A stretch of 5,307 nucleotides of DNA from Planctomycetota bacterium (lineage in GTDB: Bacteria; Planctomycetota; Planctomycetia; Pirellulales; Thermoguttaceae): positions 1 through 5,307 of the forward strand of contig JAEWUR010000781.1 in assembly GCA_023397045.1 (NCBI GenBank), given 5' to 3'. Each line of letters begins with the position of its first letter. The stretch's first letter is position 1. Positions 1 to 4,646 of the stretch are shown here, piece after piece. A program made the translations under genes and the position numbers. Below the pieces are notes generated by a model that was not told where the DNA came from, did no database searches, and saw only the letters and a list, made by a program, of their open reading frames with translations.

Positions 1-29
1 CCGAAGGTTGGTCGGGAGAGTGTTGGCGG

Positions 30-60
30 AAAAAAAGTCCCCTCTCCCTTTGGGAGAGGG
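30..60 (-). terminator. Possible minus-strand intrinsic terminator in REP-like repeat
   Basis: On the minus strand the 9-bp GC-rich stem (40-60) is followed after GGAC by seven consecutive T (plus-strand A run 30-36), the arrangement of a rho-independent terminator. No minus-strand gene is visible immediately to its right, so the match may be incidental to the repeat, or it may block antisense transcription out of the neighbouring gene. Confidence 0.4.
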
Positions 61-73
61 TTAGGGTGAGGGC
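39..73 (+). repeat. REP-like hairpin repeat, copy 1
   Basis: A perfect 9-bp stem, CCCTCTCCC (40-48) with GGGAGAGGG (52-60), closes a TTT loop and is followed by TTAGGGTGAGGGC. A second copy in the same orientation (4474-4513) has the same architecture: C-rich arm, short loop, GGGAGAGGG, an AGGG spacer, then GTGAGGGC. Repeats of this form are, from general knowledge, dispersed between genes in many high-GC bacteria. Its function is unknown; it may be a REP-type element moved by a RAYT transposase, but none is in the window. Confidence 0.7.
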
Positions 74-131
74 TGACCAGCAAAAAATATCGCCATCTCC
101 GAACGAAAATACGAAAGGACTCGTTCCCAAT

Positions 132-1964
132 ATGCTTTCCAACCCATTCCAAGAAGCCCTGGCCCAGGGCGTGTTGGTCTTCGACGGCGCGATGGGCACC
201 GAAATCTATCGCCATCACGTCTTCACCAACCGATCGTTCGACGAGCTCTGCCTCTCCGATCCCAAACTGATCCGGCAGATCCACGCCGACTATCGCGACG
301 CCGGGGCCGACGTCCTGACGACCAACACGTTCGGCGCGAACCGCGCGGCCTTGGGCAAGTTCGCCTTGGCCGAAAAACTGATCGACATCCTCCGCGCCGG
401 CGCGCGGCTGGCTCGCGAGGTCGCCGACTCGTCCGACCGACCCGTCTACGTGGCCGGTTCGATCGGGCCGATTCCCATTCAGCCGCAGTTCGAATCGATC
501 TTCGACGACATGATCGTCGAGCAAGCCCTGGGACTCATCCAGAACGGCGCCGATTTCATCCTGTTCGAGACGTTGCCGAATCGCACCTCGGTCGAACGCT
601 GCGCCGCAGCCATGCGACGCATTCCCGAAGTGCCGTTCGTCCTGTCGTTCGCCATCACCGGCGCCGGCGAGACGGCCTCGGGCGAGTCGGTCGAACGGAT
701 GCTCGCGCCGCTTCCGGCCGACGTTCCCACGCCGATTGCCTGGGGAATGAACTGCGGCGTCGGTCCCGACGGGCTGTTGGGTGCGGTCGAACGTGCCGTC
801 CGATTGACCGACCTGCCGCTGATCGTGCAACCGAACGCCGGCATGCCCAAGGAAGTCGAAAACCGGCGGATCTACCTCTGTTCGCCCGAGTATTTGGCGG
901 AATATGCCAAGCGGTTCGTCGGCCTAGGCGTCTCGGCCGTCGGCGGCTGTTGCGGCACCACGCCCGAGCACATCCGCGAGGTGGTCCTGTCGGTCAAAGC
1001 GTTGAAACGTGCGAAAGTCTCGCCGATTTCGCACGTCACCACGTCCGTCTCGGGCGTCGAACCGAAAAAGGCCGCTCCCCTGGCCGAGAAATCGCAGCTT
1101 GGCGCTCGATTGGCCGCGCGCCAGTGGATTACGACCGTCGAATTGCTGCCGCCGCGCGGTTACGACCTTCGCCCGATGGTCGAAAAGGCCGCCACACTGC
1201 ACGAGCGCGGCGTCAACGCGATCAACATCCCCGACGGACCGCGCGCCAGTGCGAGATTGTCGTCGTTGATCCCTGCCGAACGCATCTTGCAGGCGGGCAT
1301 CGAGCCGATCCTCCATTTCTGCTGCCGCGACCGAAACCTGATCGGCATGCAAGCCGACCTGTTGGCCTGCGCGGCCTGCGGCGTCCGAAACATCCTGTTC
1401 GTCACCGGCGACCCGCCAAAACTCGGCGACTATCCCCACGCGACGGGCGTGTTCGACGCTGACTCGATCGGCATGGCGGCCGTCCAACGCCGCCTGAACA
1501 CCGGCATCGACCTCGGCGGCCAGGCGATCGATCCGCCGACGTTTGCCGTGATAGGCGTCGGGCTCGATCCGACCGCGCTCGATCAGACGCGCGAGCTCGA
1601 CCGCTTCCGCCAGAAAGTCGAAGCCGGCGCCGAGTTCGCCATCACGCAACCGGTGTTCGACCCTGACGCGCTGTTGCGCGTGTTGGATCAGGTCGAACGC
1701 TATGGCGTTCCAATCATCGCCGGCATCTGGCCGTTGGTCAGCTATCGCAACGCGTCGTTCATGCGGAACGAAGTGCCGGGCGTGGTCGTGCCTGACGCGA
1801 TCATGGAGCGCATGGCCGCCCAAGAGAGCCGCGAAGGCCAACTAGCCGTCGGCATCGAGATCGCCCGCGAATCCGTCGCCCGCATCCGCGCCCGCATCGC
1901 CGGCATCCAAGTCAGCGCCCCCTTCGGCAACATCGACGCGGCCTATGCGGTGATTGCGGAATAG
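132..1964 (+). CDS. yitJ: Bifunctional homocysteine S-methyltransferase / 5,10-methylenetetrahydrofolate reductase
   Basis: This cytoplasmic fusion enzyme has two activities. The N-terminal half transfers a methyl group to homocysteine to give methionine; the C-terminal half reduces 5,10-methylene-THF to 5-methyl-THF using FAD. Residues about 10-290 form the zinc-dependent homocysteine methyltransferase barrel, with DGAMGTE (18-24), TTNTFGANR (63-71) and the three zinc cysteines C208 (GMNCG) and C273/C274 (GGCCG). After a linker (about 290-325) comes the MetF barrel: E337 in TVELLPPRG (likely the catalytic Glu), FAD-site residues in HFCCRDRN (395-402), TGDPP (425-429), ITQPVFD (504-510) and GIWPL (531-535). 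The length of 610 aa matches the Bacillus YitJ family (about 612), and all key residues are present. I chose ATG 132 because AAAGGA lies 12 nt upstream and homology begins just after it. The in-frame GTG at 66 lies inside the REP-like repeat and would add 22 unrelated residues. No SAM riboswitch is visible in the 131 bases upstream. Confidence 0.95.
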   Translation: MLSNPFQEALAQGVLVFDGAMGTEIYRHHVFTNRSFDELCLSDPKLIRQIHADYRDAGADVLTTNTFGANRAALGKFALAEKLIDILRAGARLAREVADSSDRPVYVAGSIGPIPIQPQFESIFDDMIVEQALGLIQNGADFILFETLPNRTSVERCAAAMRRIPEVPFVLSFAITGAGETASGESVERMLAPLPADVPTPIAWGMNCGVGPDGLLGAVERAVRLTDLPLIVQPNAGMPKEVENRRIYLCSPEYLAEYAKRFVGLGVSAVGGCCGTTPEHIREVVLSVKALKRAKVSPISHVTTSVSGVEPKKAAPLAEKSQLGARLAARQWITTVELLPPRGYDLRPMVEKAATLHERGVNAINIPDGPRASARLSSLIPAERILQAGIEPILHFCCRDRNLIGMQADLLACAACGVRNILFVTGDPPKLGDYPHATGVFDADSIGMAAVQRRLNTGIDLGGQAIDPPTFAVIGVGLDPTALDQTRELDRFRQKVEAGAEFAITQPVFDPDALLRVLDQVERYGVPIIAGIWPLVSYRNASFMRNEVPGVVVPDAIMERMAAQESREGQLAVGIEIARESVARIRARIAGIQVSAPFGNIDAAYAVIAE

Positions 1965-1982
1965 GCGAGCGATTGCTATAAT
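1954..1982 (+). promoter_or_regulatory. Sigma-70-like promoter of the vapB-vapC operon
   Basis: The -10 is a perfect TATAAT (1977-1982) preceded by TGC, giving an extended -10. A -35 candidate, TTGCGG (1954-1959), lies 17 bp upstream and overlaps the end of the methyltransferase/reductase gene. Predicted initiation near 1989 would leave a leader of about 30 nt before the antitoxin start. The -35 matches only TTG clearly, so the extended -10 probably carries the activity. Confidence 0.55.
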
Positions 1983-2018
1983 GAGCGACGGTGGAACGTG
2001 CTGAAAGGGAAAACAACC

Positions 2019-2243
2019 ATGCAACAGATTCCCGTTCACGATGCACAATCGCAATTGCCGAATCTTATTGACAACGCCATCCATGGCGAGACGGTCTATA
2101 TTGTCAATAGCGATGATCGGATTGTCCAATTGGTGCCGGTCGCCGCGACCGGCCGTCCGAGGTTTGGAAGCGCCGCCGGGCTAATCTCCACAACCGAGGA
2201 CTTCGACGCTCCTCTGGACGACTTCCGCGAGTATATGGAATGA
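2019..2243 (+). CDS. Phd/YefM-type (VapB-like) antitoxin
   Basis: This is a 74-residue antitoxin of a type II toxin-antitoxin pair. It should bind and neutralise the PIN toxin encoded immediately downstream and, as is usual for the family, repress its own operon. The N-terminal part (about 1-45) fits the Phd/YefM DNA-binding and dimerisation fold: a conserved start VHDAQSQLPNLID, then GETVYIVNSDDRIVQLVPV. The C-terminal tail, FGSAAGLI (49-56) and DFDAPLDDFREYM (61-73), is the acidic/aromatic toxin-binding tail typical of antitoxins paired with Sll0205-type PIN toxins. ATG 2019 has AAGGGA 8 nt upstream, so I prefer it to the in-frame GTG at 1998. Its stop overlaps the toxin start as ATGA (2240-2243), which suggests translational coupling. 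Base composition is visibly less GC-rich than in the flanking metabolic genes, consistent with horizontal acquisition. Confidence 0.9.
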   Translation: MQQIPVHDAQSQLPNLIDNAIHGETVYIVNSDDRIVQLVPVAATGRPRFGSAAGLISTTEDFDAPLDDFREYME

Positions 2244-2626
2244 AGTTGCTCTTGGATACCCACGCGTTTTTGTGGTTCATCGAGGGAAATCCAAAGATAC
2301 CATCCTCCACGCGATCTTTCATCGAGGATCCTGGCAATCAATCGTTGCTGAGTATTGCCAGTCTTTGGGAAATGGCCATTAAACTCAGTCTAAAAAAGCT
2401 CAAACTTGAACAACCCTTCGATCGTTTGATTCCGCAACAGATTGCGCAAAACGGATTTGGCTTACTGCAAATCGACATTGCCCATGTCGCCCGACTTGTT
2501 TCCATTCCCTTTCATCATCGCGATCCTTTTGATCGATTGCTCATTGCGCAGGCCCAATCTGAACACCTGCCCGTGGTAAGTCGTGATGTTGTGTTTGATA
2601 CCTACGGAATCACCAGACTTTGGTGA
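2240..2626 (+). CDS. vapC: PIN-domain ribonuclease toxin (VapC family, Sll0205-like)
   Basis: This 128-residue PIN-domain protein is predicted to be a Mg2+-dependent endoribonuclease toxin acting on cellular RNA; the specific target cannot be read from the sequence. The PIN acidic residues are visible: D6 in LLDTHAFLW, E44 in SLWEMAIK, D95 and D98 in HRDPFDRLL, and D116 in SRDVVFD (with D120 nearby). The motifs SLWEMAIK, HRDPFDRLLIAQA and the C-terminal VxDxxFxxY-like segment place it in the Sll0205-like PIN group. The length is normal and no motif is broken, so it looks active. It overlaps its antitoxin by four bases and probably depends on translational coupling, since I see no strong separate ribosome-binding site. 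Its 3' end faces the hicB-hicA pair, 39 bp away. Confidence 0.92.
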   Translation: MKLLLDTHAFLWFIEGNPKIPSSTRSFIEDPGNQSLLSIASLWEMAIKLSLKKLKLEQPFDRLIPQQIAQNGFGLLQIDIAHVARLVSIPFHHRDPFDRLLIAQAQSEHLPVVSRDVVFDTYGITRLW

Positions 2627-2651
2627 CGCGCAATATGTGAGGGGCGAGTCG

Positions 2652-2694
2652 AAACGGGAACGGCACTAGTATTTGCGATTATCATGTCCCGTTT
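2652..2694 (+). terminator. Weak candidate terminator hairpin between convergent TA operons
   Basis: AAACGGGA (2652-2659) and TCCCGTTT (2687-2694) are perfect 8-bp complementary arms around a 27-nt loop, followed by TCTTCG. The position, just after the vapC stop and over the 3' end of hicA, suits a terminator for the plus-strand operon. The loop is long and the T tract is poor, so this is only a possibility. Confidence 0.22.
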
Positions 2695-2800
2695 TCTTCG
2701 CCCCCGTCTCGGGGTTCTGATACCAATCGTGCTTCCCGCCGTGACGGAGGAAGACACAGCCTGCCCGCTCGATTTCGCGAATGAGGTCTTCTCGCTTCAT
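2666..2800 (-). CDS. hicA: HicA-like mRNA interferase toxin, short and probably C-terminally truncated
   Basis: Minus-strand 44-codon gene: MKREDLIREIERAGC, then VFLRHGGKHDWYQNP, then ETGAKKTGHDNRKY and a TAG stop. The first 35 or so residues match the HicA double-stranded-RNA-binding-like toxin: N-terminal helix, a GC(V)F(L)LR strand and the GGKH motif whose His (H24) is the expected catalytic residue. Family members are usually about 60 residues and continue with a PRHxEI strand and an LARxI(I)xxL helix. Here that end is missing. Reading two frames together around 2678-2690 gives RHD-like then IANTxA-like residues, suggesting a small deletion of about two bases. The start overlaps the hicB stop as ATGA (2797-2800), as expected for a coupled antitoxin-toxin pair. 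I infer that the toxin is inactive or weakened; a naturally short variant is possible. Confidence 0.7.
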   Translation of the reverse strand: MKREDLIREIERAGCVFLRHGGKHDWYQNPETGAKKTGHDNRKY

Positions 2801-2988
2801 GCGATTTGCAGGTTGCCGACGCGCTTGACGTTGGGGATCAGCCCGCCGCTTATGTCCTGATAGATGTCCTTGAGGTTCTCCTGCAATTCCTCAAGCGTGT
2901 CGCCCTGGGTGTGGTAATCGGGATACTCCTCCAGATAACCGAGCCAGGCGTCGCCATCTTGCCAGTAGATGTATCGAGCGGTTTTCAT
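2797..2988 (-). CDS. hicB: HicB family antitoxin
   Basis: This 63-residue protein has the HicB signature: N-terminal strands with WQDGDAWLGYLEEYPDY (9-25), then the conserved turn and helix TQGDTLEELQENLKDIY (27-43), and a tail IPNVKRVGNLQIA. This is the short form of HicB: it has the partial RNase H-like fold but no C-terminal helix-turn-helix or ribbon-helix-helix DNA-binding domain. It is expected to bind and block the HicA toxin encoded directly after it. The order is antitoxin first, toxin second, reversed from the E. coli hicAB arrangement but common for this short type. I see no Shine-Dalgarno sequence in front of the ATG. A strong-looking promoter lies about 50 bp upstream. The stop overlaps the hicA start by four bases. 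Confidence 0.86.
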   Translation of the reverse strand: MKTARYIYWQDGDAWLGYLEEYPDYHTQGDTLEELQENLKDIYQDISGGLIPNVKRVGNLQIA

Positions 2989-3035
2989 CGTTGGTGCAAT
3001 GGTGTTGATGTTCAGCCGTCGTCATGCGTGTCCAT

Positions 3036-3064
3036 ATTATAGCATAGTCTCGTCTTTCTGACAA
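3036..3064 (-). promoter_or_regulatory. Sigma-70-like promoter of the hicB-hicA operon
   Basis: On the minus strand TTGTCA (3064-3059) is followed after exactly 17 bp by a perfect TATAAT (3041-3036), which is preceded by TGC as an extended -10. Predicted initiation near 3029 gives a leader of about 40 nt before hicB. The nine-base core TGCTATAAT is identical to that in the vapB-vapC promoter at 1974-1982. The 5/6 match at -35, ideal spacing and perfect -10 make this the best promoter in the window. Confidence 0.6.
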
Positions 3065-3111
3065 AACACCCCGCCCCAATACCATTCTCCCACGAATCGT
3101 GTACACTATCC

Positions 3112-3256
3112 CTAGTGGTCTGTCCAGATCGTCGTTACGAATGGAGGTTCGGTGCAATAGAATCGTAACCCGAAGCGTAAGCGAGGGACAGCCTCGCTTA
3201 CGCTTCGGGTTACGATGTTCCGTCCATTCGTAAGCTTGAATTGGACAGACCACCAG
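3112..3256. mobile_element. Palindromic MITE-like element, about 145 bp
   Basis: A long nested inverted repeat. The outer ends (3112-3126 and 3242-3256) are 15-bp inverted repeats with one mismatch, CTAGTGGTCTGTCCA against CTGGTGGTCTGTCCA. In the same register, 3135-3145 pairs with 3223-3233 (TTACGAATGGA / TCCATTCGTAA). The centre is a perfect 25-bp stem, 3162-3186 with 3192-3216, around a GACAG loop; the stem contains AACCCGAAGCGTAAGCGAGG. It has no coding capacity. The structure fits a non-autonomous element mobilised in trans or a large structured intergenic repeat. I recall the stem motif, which translates spuriously as NPKRKRG/SLTLRV, as widespread in planctomycete genomes, but no search was possible. 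A clear target duplication is not visible, although CCCTAG occurs at or near both borders. Confidence 0.75.
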
Positions 3257-3257
3257 C

Positions 3258-3278
3258 CCCTAGTCCCTAGTCCCTAGC
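3258..3278 (+). repeat. Heptamer tandem array (CCCTAGT)x3
   Basis: Three adjacent 7-bp units, CCCTAGT, CCCTAGT and CCCTAGC, end nine bases before the ribD start codon and occupy the place where a ribosome-binding site would be expected. A further CCCTAGT lies at 3110-3116, at the left border of the palindromic element, so the element may have inserted into or beside a longer heptamer array. Confidence 0.8.
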
Positions 3279-3287
3279 CCCTCGAAA

Positions 3288-4412
3288 ATGGACCAACGCG
3301 AAATCGATCTTTGGCACATGCGTCGGGCGTTGGCGGCCGCCGTCCGGGGGCAAGGCTACGTCGAGCCGAACCCGATGGTCGGCTGCGTGATCGCCCAGGG
3401 GGCCGAGATTATCGGCGAGGGGTTCCATCGCCGGTTCGGCGGCCCGCATGCCGAAGTGGAAGCCCTGCGGATCGCCGGCGATCGCGCCGCCGGGGCGACG
3501 GCCTACGTCACGCTCGAACCCTGCTGCCATCACGGCAAGACGCCGCCCTGCACCCAAGCCATCCTCAAGGCCGGGCTGCGCCGCGTGGTCGTGGCCCAGT
3601 TGGATCCGTTTCCCGAGGTCCAGGGCCAAGGCATCTCAGAACTGCAAAACGCCGGCGTCGATATCGAGGTCGGCCTGTTGGAGTCCGAGGCTCGGCAATT
3701 GAACGCCCCGTATCTGAAGCTCGTGACCGAGGGCCGGCCGTGGATCATCGCCAAATGGGCCATGACGCTCGACGGCAAGATCGCCACCCGCTCGGGCGAA
3801 AGCCGCTGGATCTCCGGTCCGGAATCGCGGCAGCTCGTCCATGCGTTGCGCGGCCGGGTCGATGCCATCTTGGTGGGACGCGAAACCGCGCTCCGCGACG
3901 ATCCGTTGTTGACGGCCCGACCGCCCGGCGCTCGAACCGCGTTGCGAGTGGTTCTCGACACCCATGCCGCGCTGGCCGACGATAGCCAACTGGTTCGCAC
4001 CGCGCGGCAGACGCCCACACTGGTGGCTGTTGGCAACGAGTCTTCGGCAGCCGACCGATCCCGGCTCGCCGACGCCGGTTGCGAGGTGTTCGTCTGCCCC
4101 GGCAGCACACACCGCGAGCGGCTCGAATCGCTGCTCGATGAGCTAGGCCGCCGACGGTTGACCAACGTCCTGGTCGAGGGCGGCGGTCATGTCTTGGGCA
4201 GCCTCCTCGACGCCCGGGAGATCGACGAAGTCCACGTCTTCATTGCCCCGAAAATCCTCGGCGGCGCGACGGCCGCGAATCCTATCGCTGGAGAGGGGAT
4301 CGCCGCGGTAGCCGAGGCCCTGCGACTCGATTCGCCCGAGGTCCGCCGGGTTGCCGACGATATTTATATTACCGCCCGATGCCGTGCGGCCGGCCCAATA
4401 CCTTCGGCGTGA
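3288..4412 (+). CDS. ribD: Bifunctional riboflavin biosynthesis protein RibD (deaminase/reductase)
   Basis: This cytoplasmic enzyme of riboflavin synthesis acts in two steps. The N-terminal domain deaminates 2,5-diamino-6-ribosylamino-4(3H)-pyrimidinone 5'-phosphate; the C-terminal domain reduces the sugar with NADPH to give 5-amino-6-ribitylamino-uracil phosphate. Residues 1-145 form the cytidine-deaminase-like domain: PNPMVGCVI (28-35), zinc ligand H54 and catalytic E56 in HAEVEAL, and zinc ligands C79 and C88 in EPCCHHGKTPPC. The reductase domain follows: PWIIAKWAMTLDGKIAT (151-167), SRWISG (172-177), VGRET, DDPLLTAR (204-211), VEGGG (296-300) and APKILGG (320-326). The 374-residue length and all motifs are normal. 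The usual DPNP is DPFP here (106-109). ATG 3288 suits the family's N-terminus; ATG 3318 (MRRAL) is the alternative. Neither has a Shine-Dalgarno sequence; the heptamer array lies directly upstream. No other rib gene is adjacent. Confidence 0.96.
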   Translation: MDQREIDLWHMRRALAAAVRGQGYVEPNPMVGCVIAQGAEIIGEGFHRRFGGPHAEVEALRIAGDRAAGATAYVTLEPCCHHGKTPPCTQAILKAGLRRVVVAQLDPFPEVQGQGISELQNAGVDIEVGLLESEARQLNAPYLKLVTEGRPWIIAKWAMTLDGKIATRSGESRWISGPESRQLVHALRGRVDAILVGRETALRDDPLLTARPPGARTALRVVLDTHAALADDSQLVRTARQTPTLVAVGNESSAADRSRLADAGCEVFVCPGSTHRERLESLLDELGRRRLTNVLVEGGGHVLGSLLDAREIDEVHVFIAPKILGGATAANPIAGEGIAAVAEALRLDSPEVRRVADDIYITARCRAAGPIPSA

Positions 4413-4437
4413 CAAGCCGGCCTCGATGGCGTACAAT
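4409..4437 (+). promoter_or_regulatory. Candidate promoter overlapping the ribD stop codon
   Basis: GTGACA (4409-4414, 5/6 of TTGACA) and TACAAT (4432-4437, 5/6 of TATAAT) are separated by exactly 17 bp. It would drive the zinc-ribbon membrane protein gene with a leader of about 200 nt that contains the REP-like hairpin. The match is good but unproven, and the downstream hairpin with T6 might stop this transcript. Confidence 0.4.
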
Positions 4438-4473
4438 AGAGTCCTATCGAGAGGCCGTTCGCCTTTTGCGTCT

Positions 4474-4513
4474 CCCCTCGCCCGCTTGCGGGAGAGGGGC
4501 AGGGGGTGAGGGC
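4474..4513 (+). repeat. REP-like hairpin repeat, copy 2
   Basis: A stem from CCCCTCGCCCG (4474-4484) with CGGGAGAGGGG (4489-4499), with one internal G-A mismatch and a short loop, is followed by CAGGGGGTGAGGGC. It is the same family and orientation as the copy at 39-73 but more diverged, with a different loop and a longer stem. In the reverse orientation the repeat translates to LTPCPSPASGRGE and HPLPLSRKRARG, peptides I recall from many spurious gene predictions across such repeats. Confidence 0.72.
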
Positions 4514-4521
4514 GGTTTTTT
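4474..4521 (+). terminator. Possible ribD terminator formed by the REP-like repeat
   Basis: The GC-rich stem (4474-4499) is followed 16 nt later by six T (4516-4521). Placed about 60 bp after the ribD stop, it could end ribD transcription. The gap between stem and T tract is long for an intrinsic terminator, so confidence is moderate at best. Confidence 0.38.
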
Positions 4522-4547
4522 GTTTCCAAAACGGTTGTTCGTTTTTT

Positions 4548-4561
4548 CGTAAGGCCTTACG
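4548..4561. promoter_or_regulatory. 14-bp perfect palindrome CGTAAGGCCTTACG
   Basis: A perfect dyad with no spacer lies about 85 bp before the start of the zinc-ribbon protein gene and just after TTTTTT (4542-4547). It could be a protein-binding site, or on the minus strand a small hairpin followed by A's. Nothing identifies the factor, and short palindromes also arise by chance. Confidence 0.28.
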
Positions 4562-4646
4562 CCCCGTAGCCCAAAAAGGCGGACGGACTCTCGATGGCCA
4601 TCCTCCGGTGATCCATCGTTCGGCCATCGCTCGAGCCGACGGAACA

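Noticed and set aside
1..131. SAM riboswitch upstream of the methionine gene, as in Bacillus yitJ
   Set aside because: The space holds only the REP-like hairpin and an AT-rich stretch; no S-box-like conserved core or four-way junction is visible.
924..1841. Minus-strand open frame of 305 codons
   Set aside because: It is fully antisense to the methyltransferase/MTHFR gene, whose motifs are intact. Its Arg/Asp/Ala/His-rich composition is typical of a shadow frame.
3102..3107. TACACT as a -10 box for ribD
   Set aside because: No acceptable -35 at 16-18 bp (ATACCA or similar), and the large palindrome would lie in the transcript leader.
2891..3253. Minus-strand open frame of 120 codons containing NPKRKRG and SLTLRV
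   Set aside because: It runs through the palindromic element and overlaps hicB in another frame. The peptide is the translation of the repeat stem, not a gene.
3112..3278. CRISPR-like array
   Set aside because: The repeats are a nested palindrome and 7-bp tandem units, without regularly spaced repeats or spacers.
3530..4165. Minus-strand open frame of 211 codons
   Set aside because: It is antisense to ribD, Ser/Arg-rich, with no recognisable motif.
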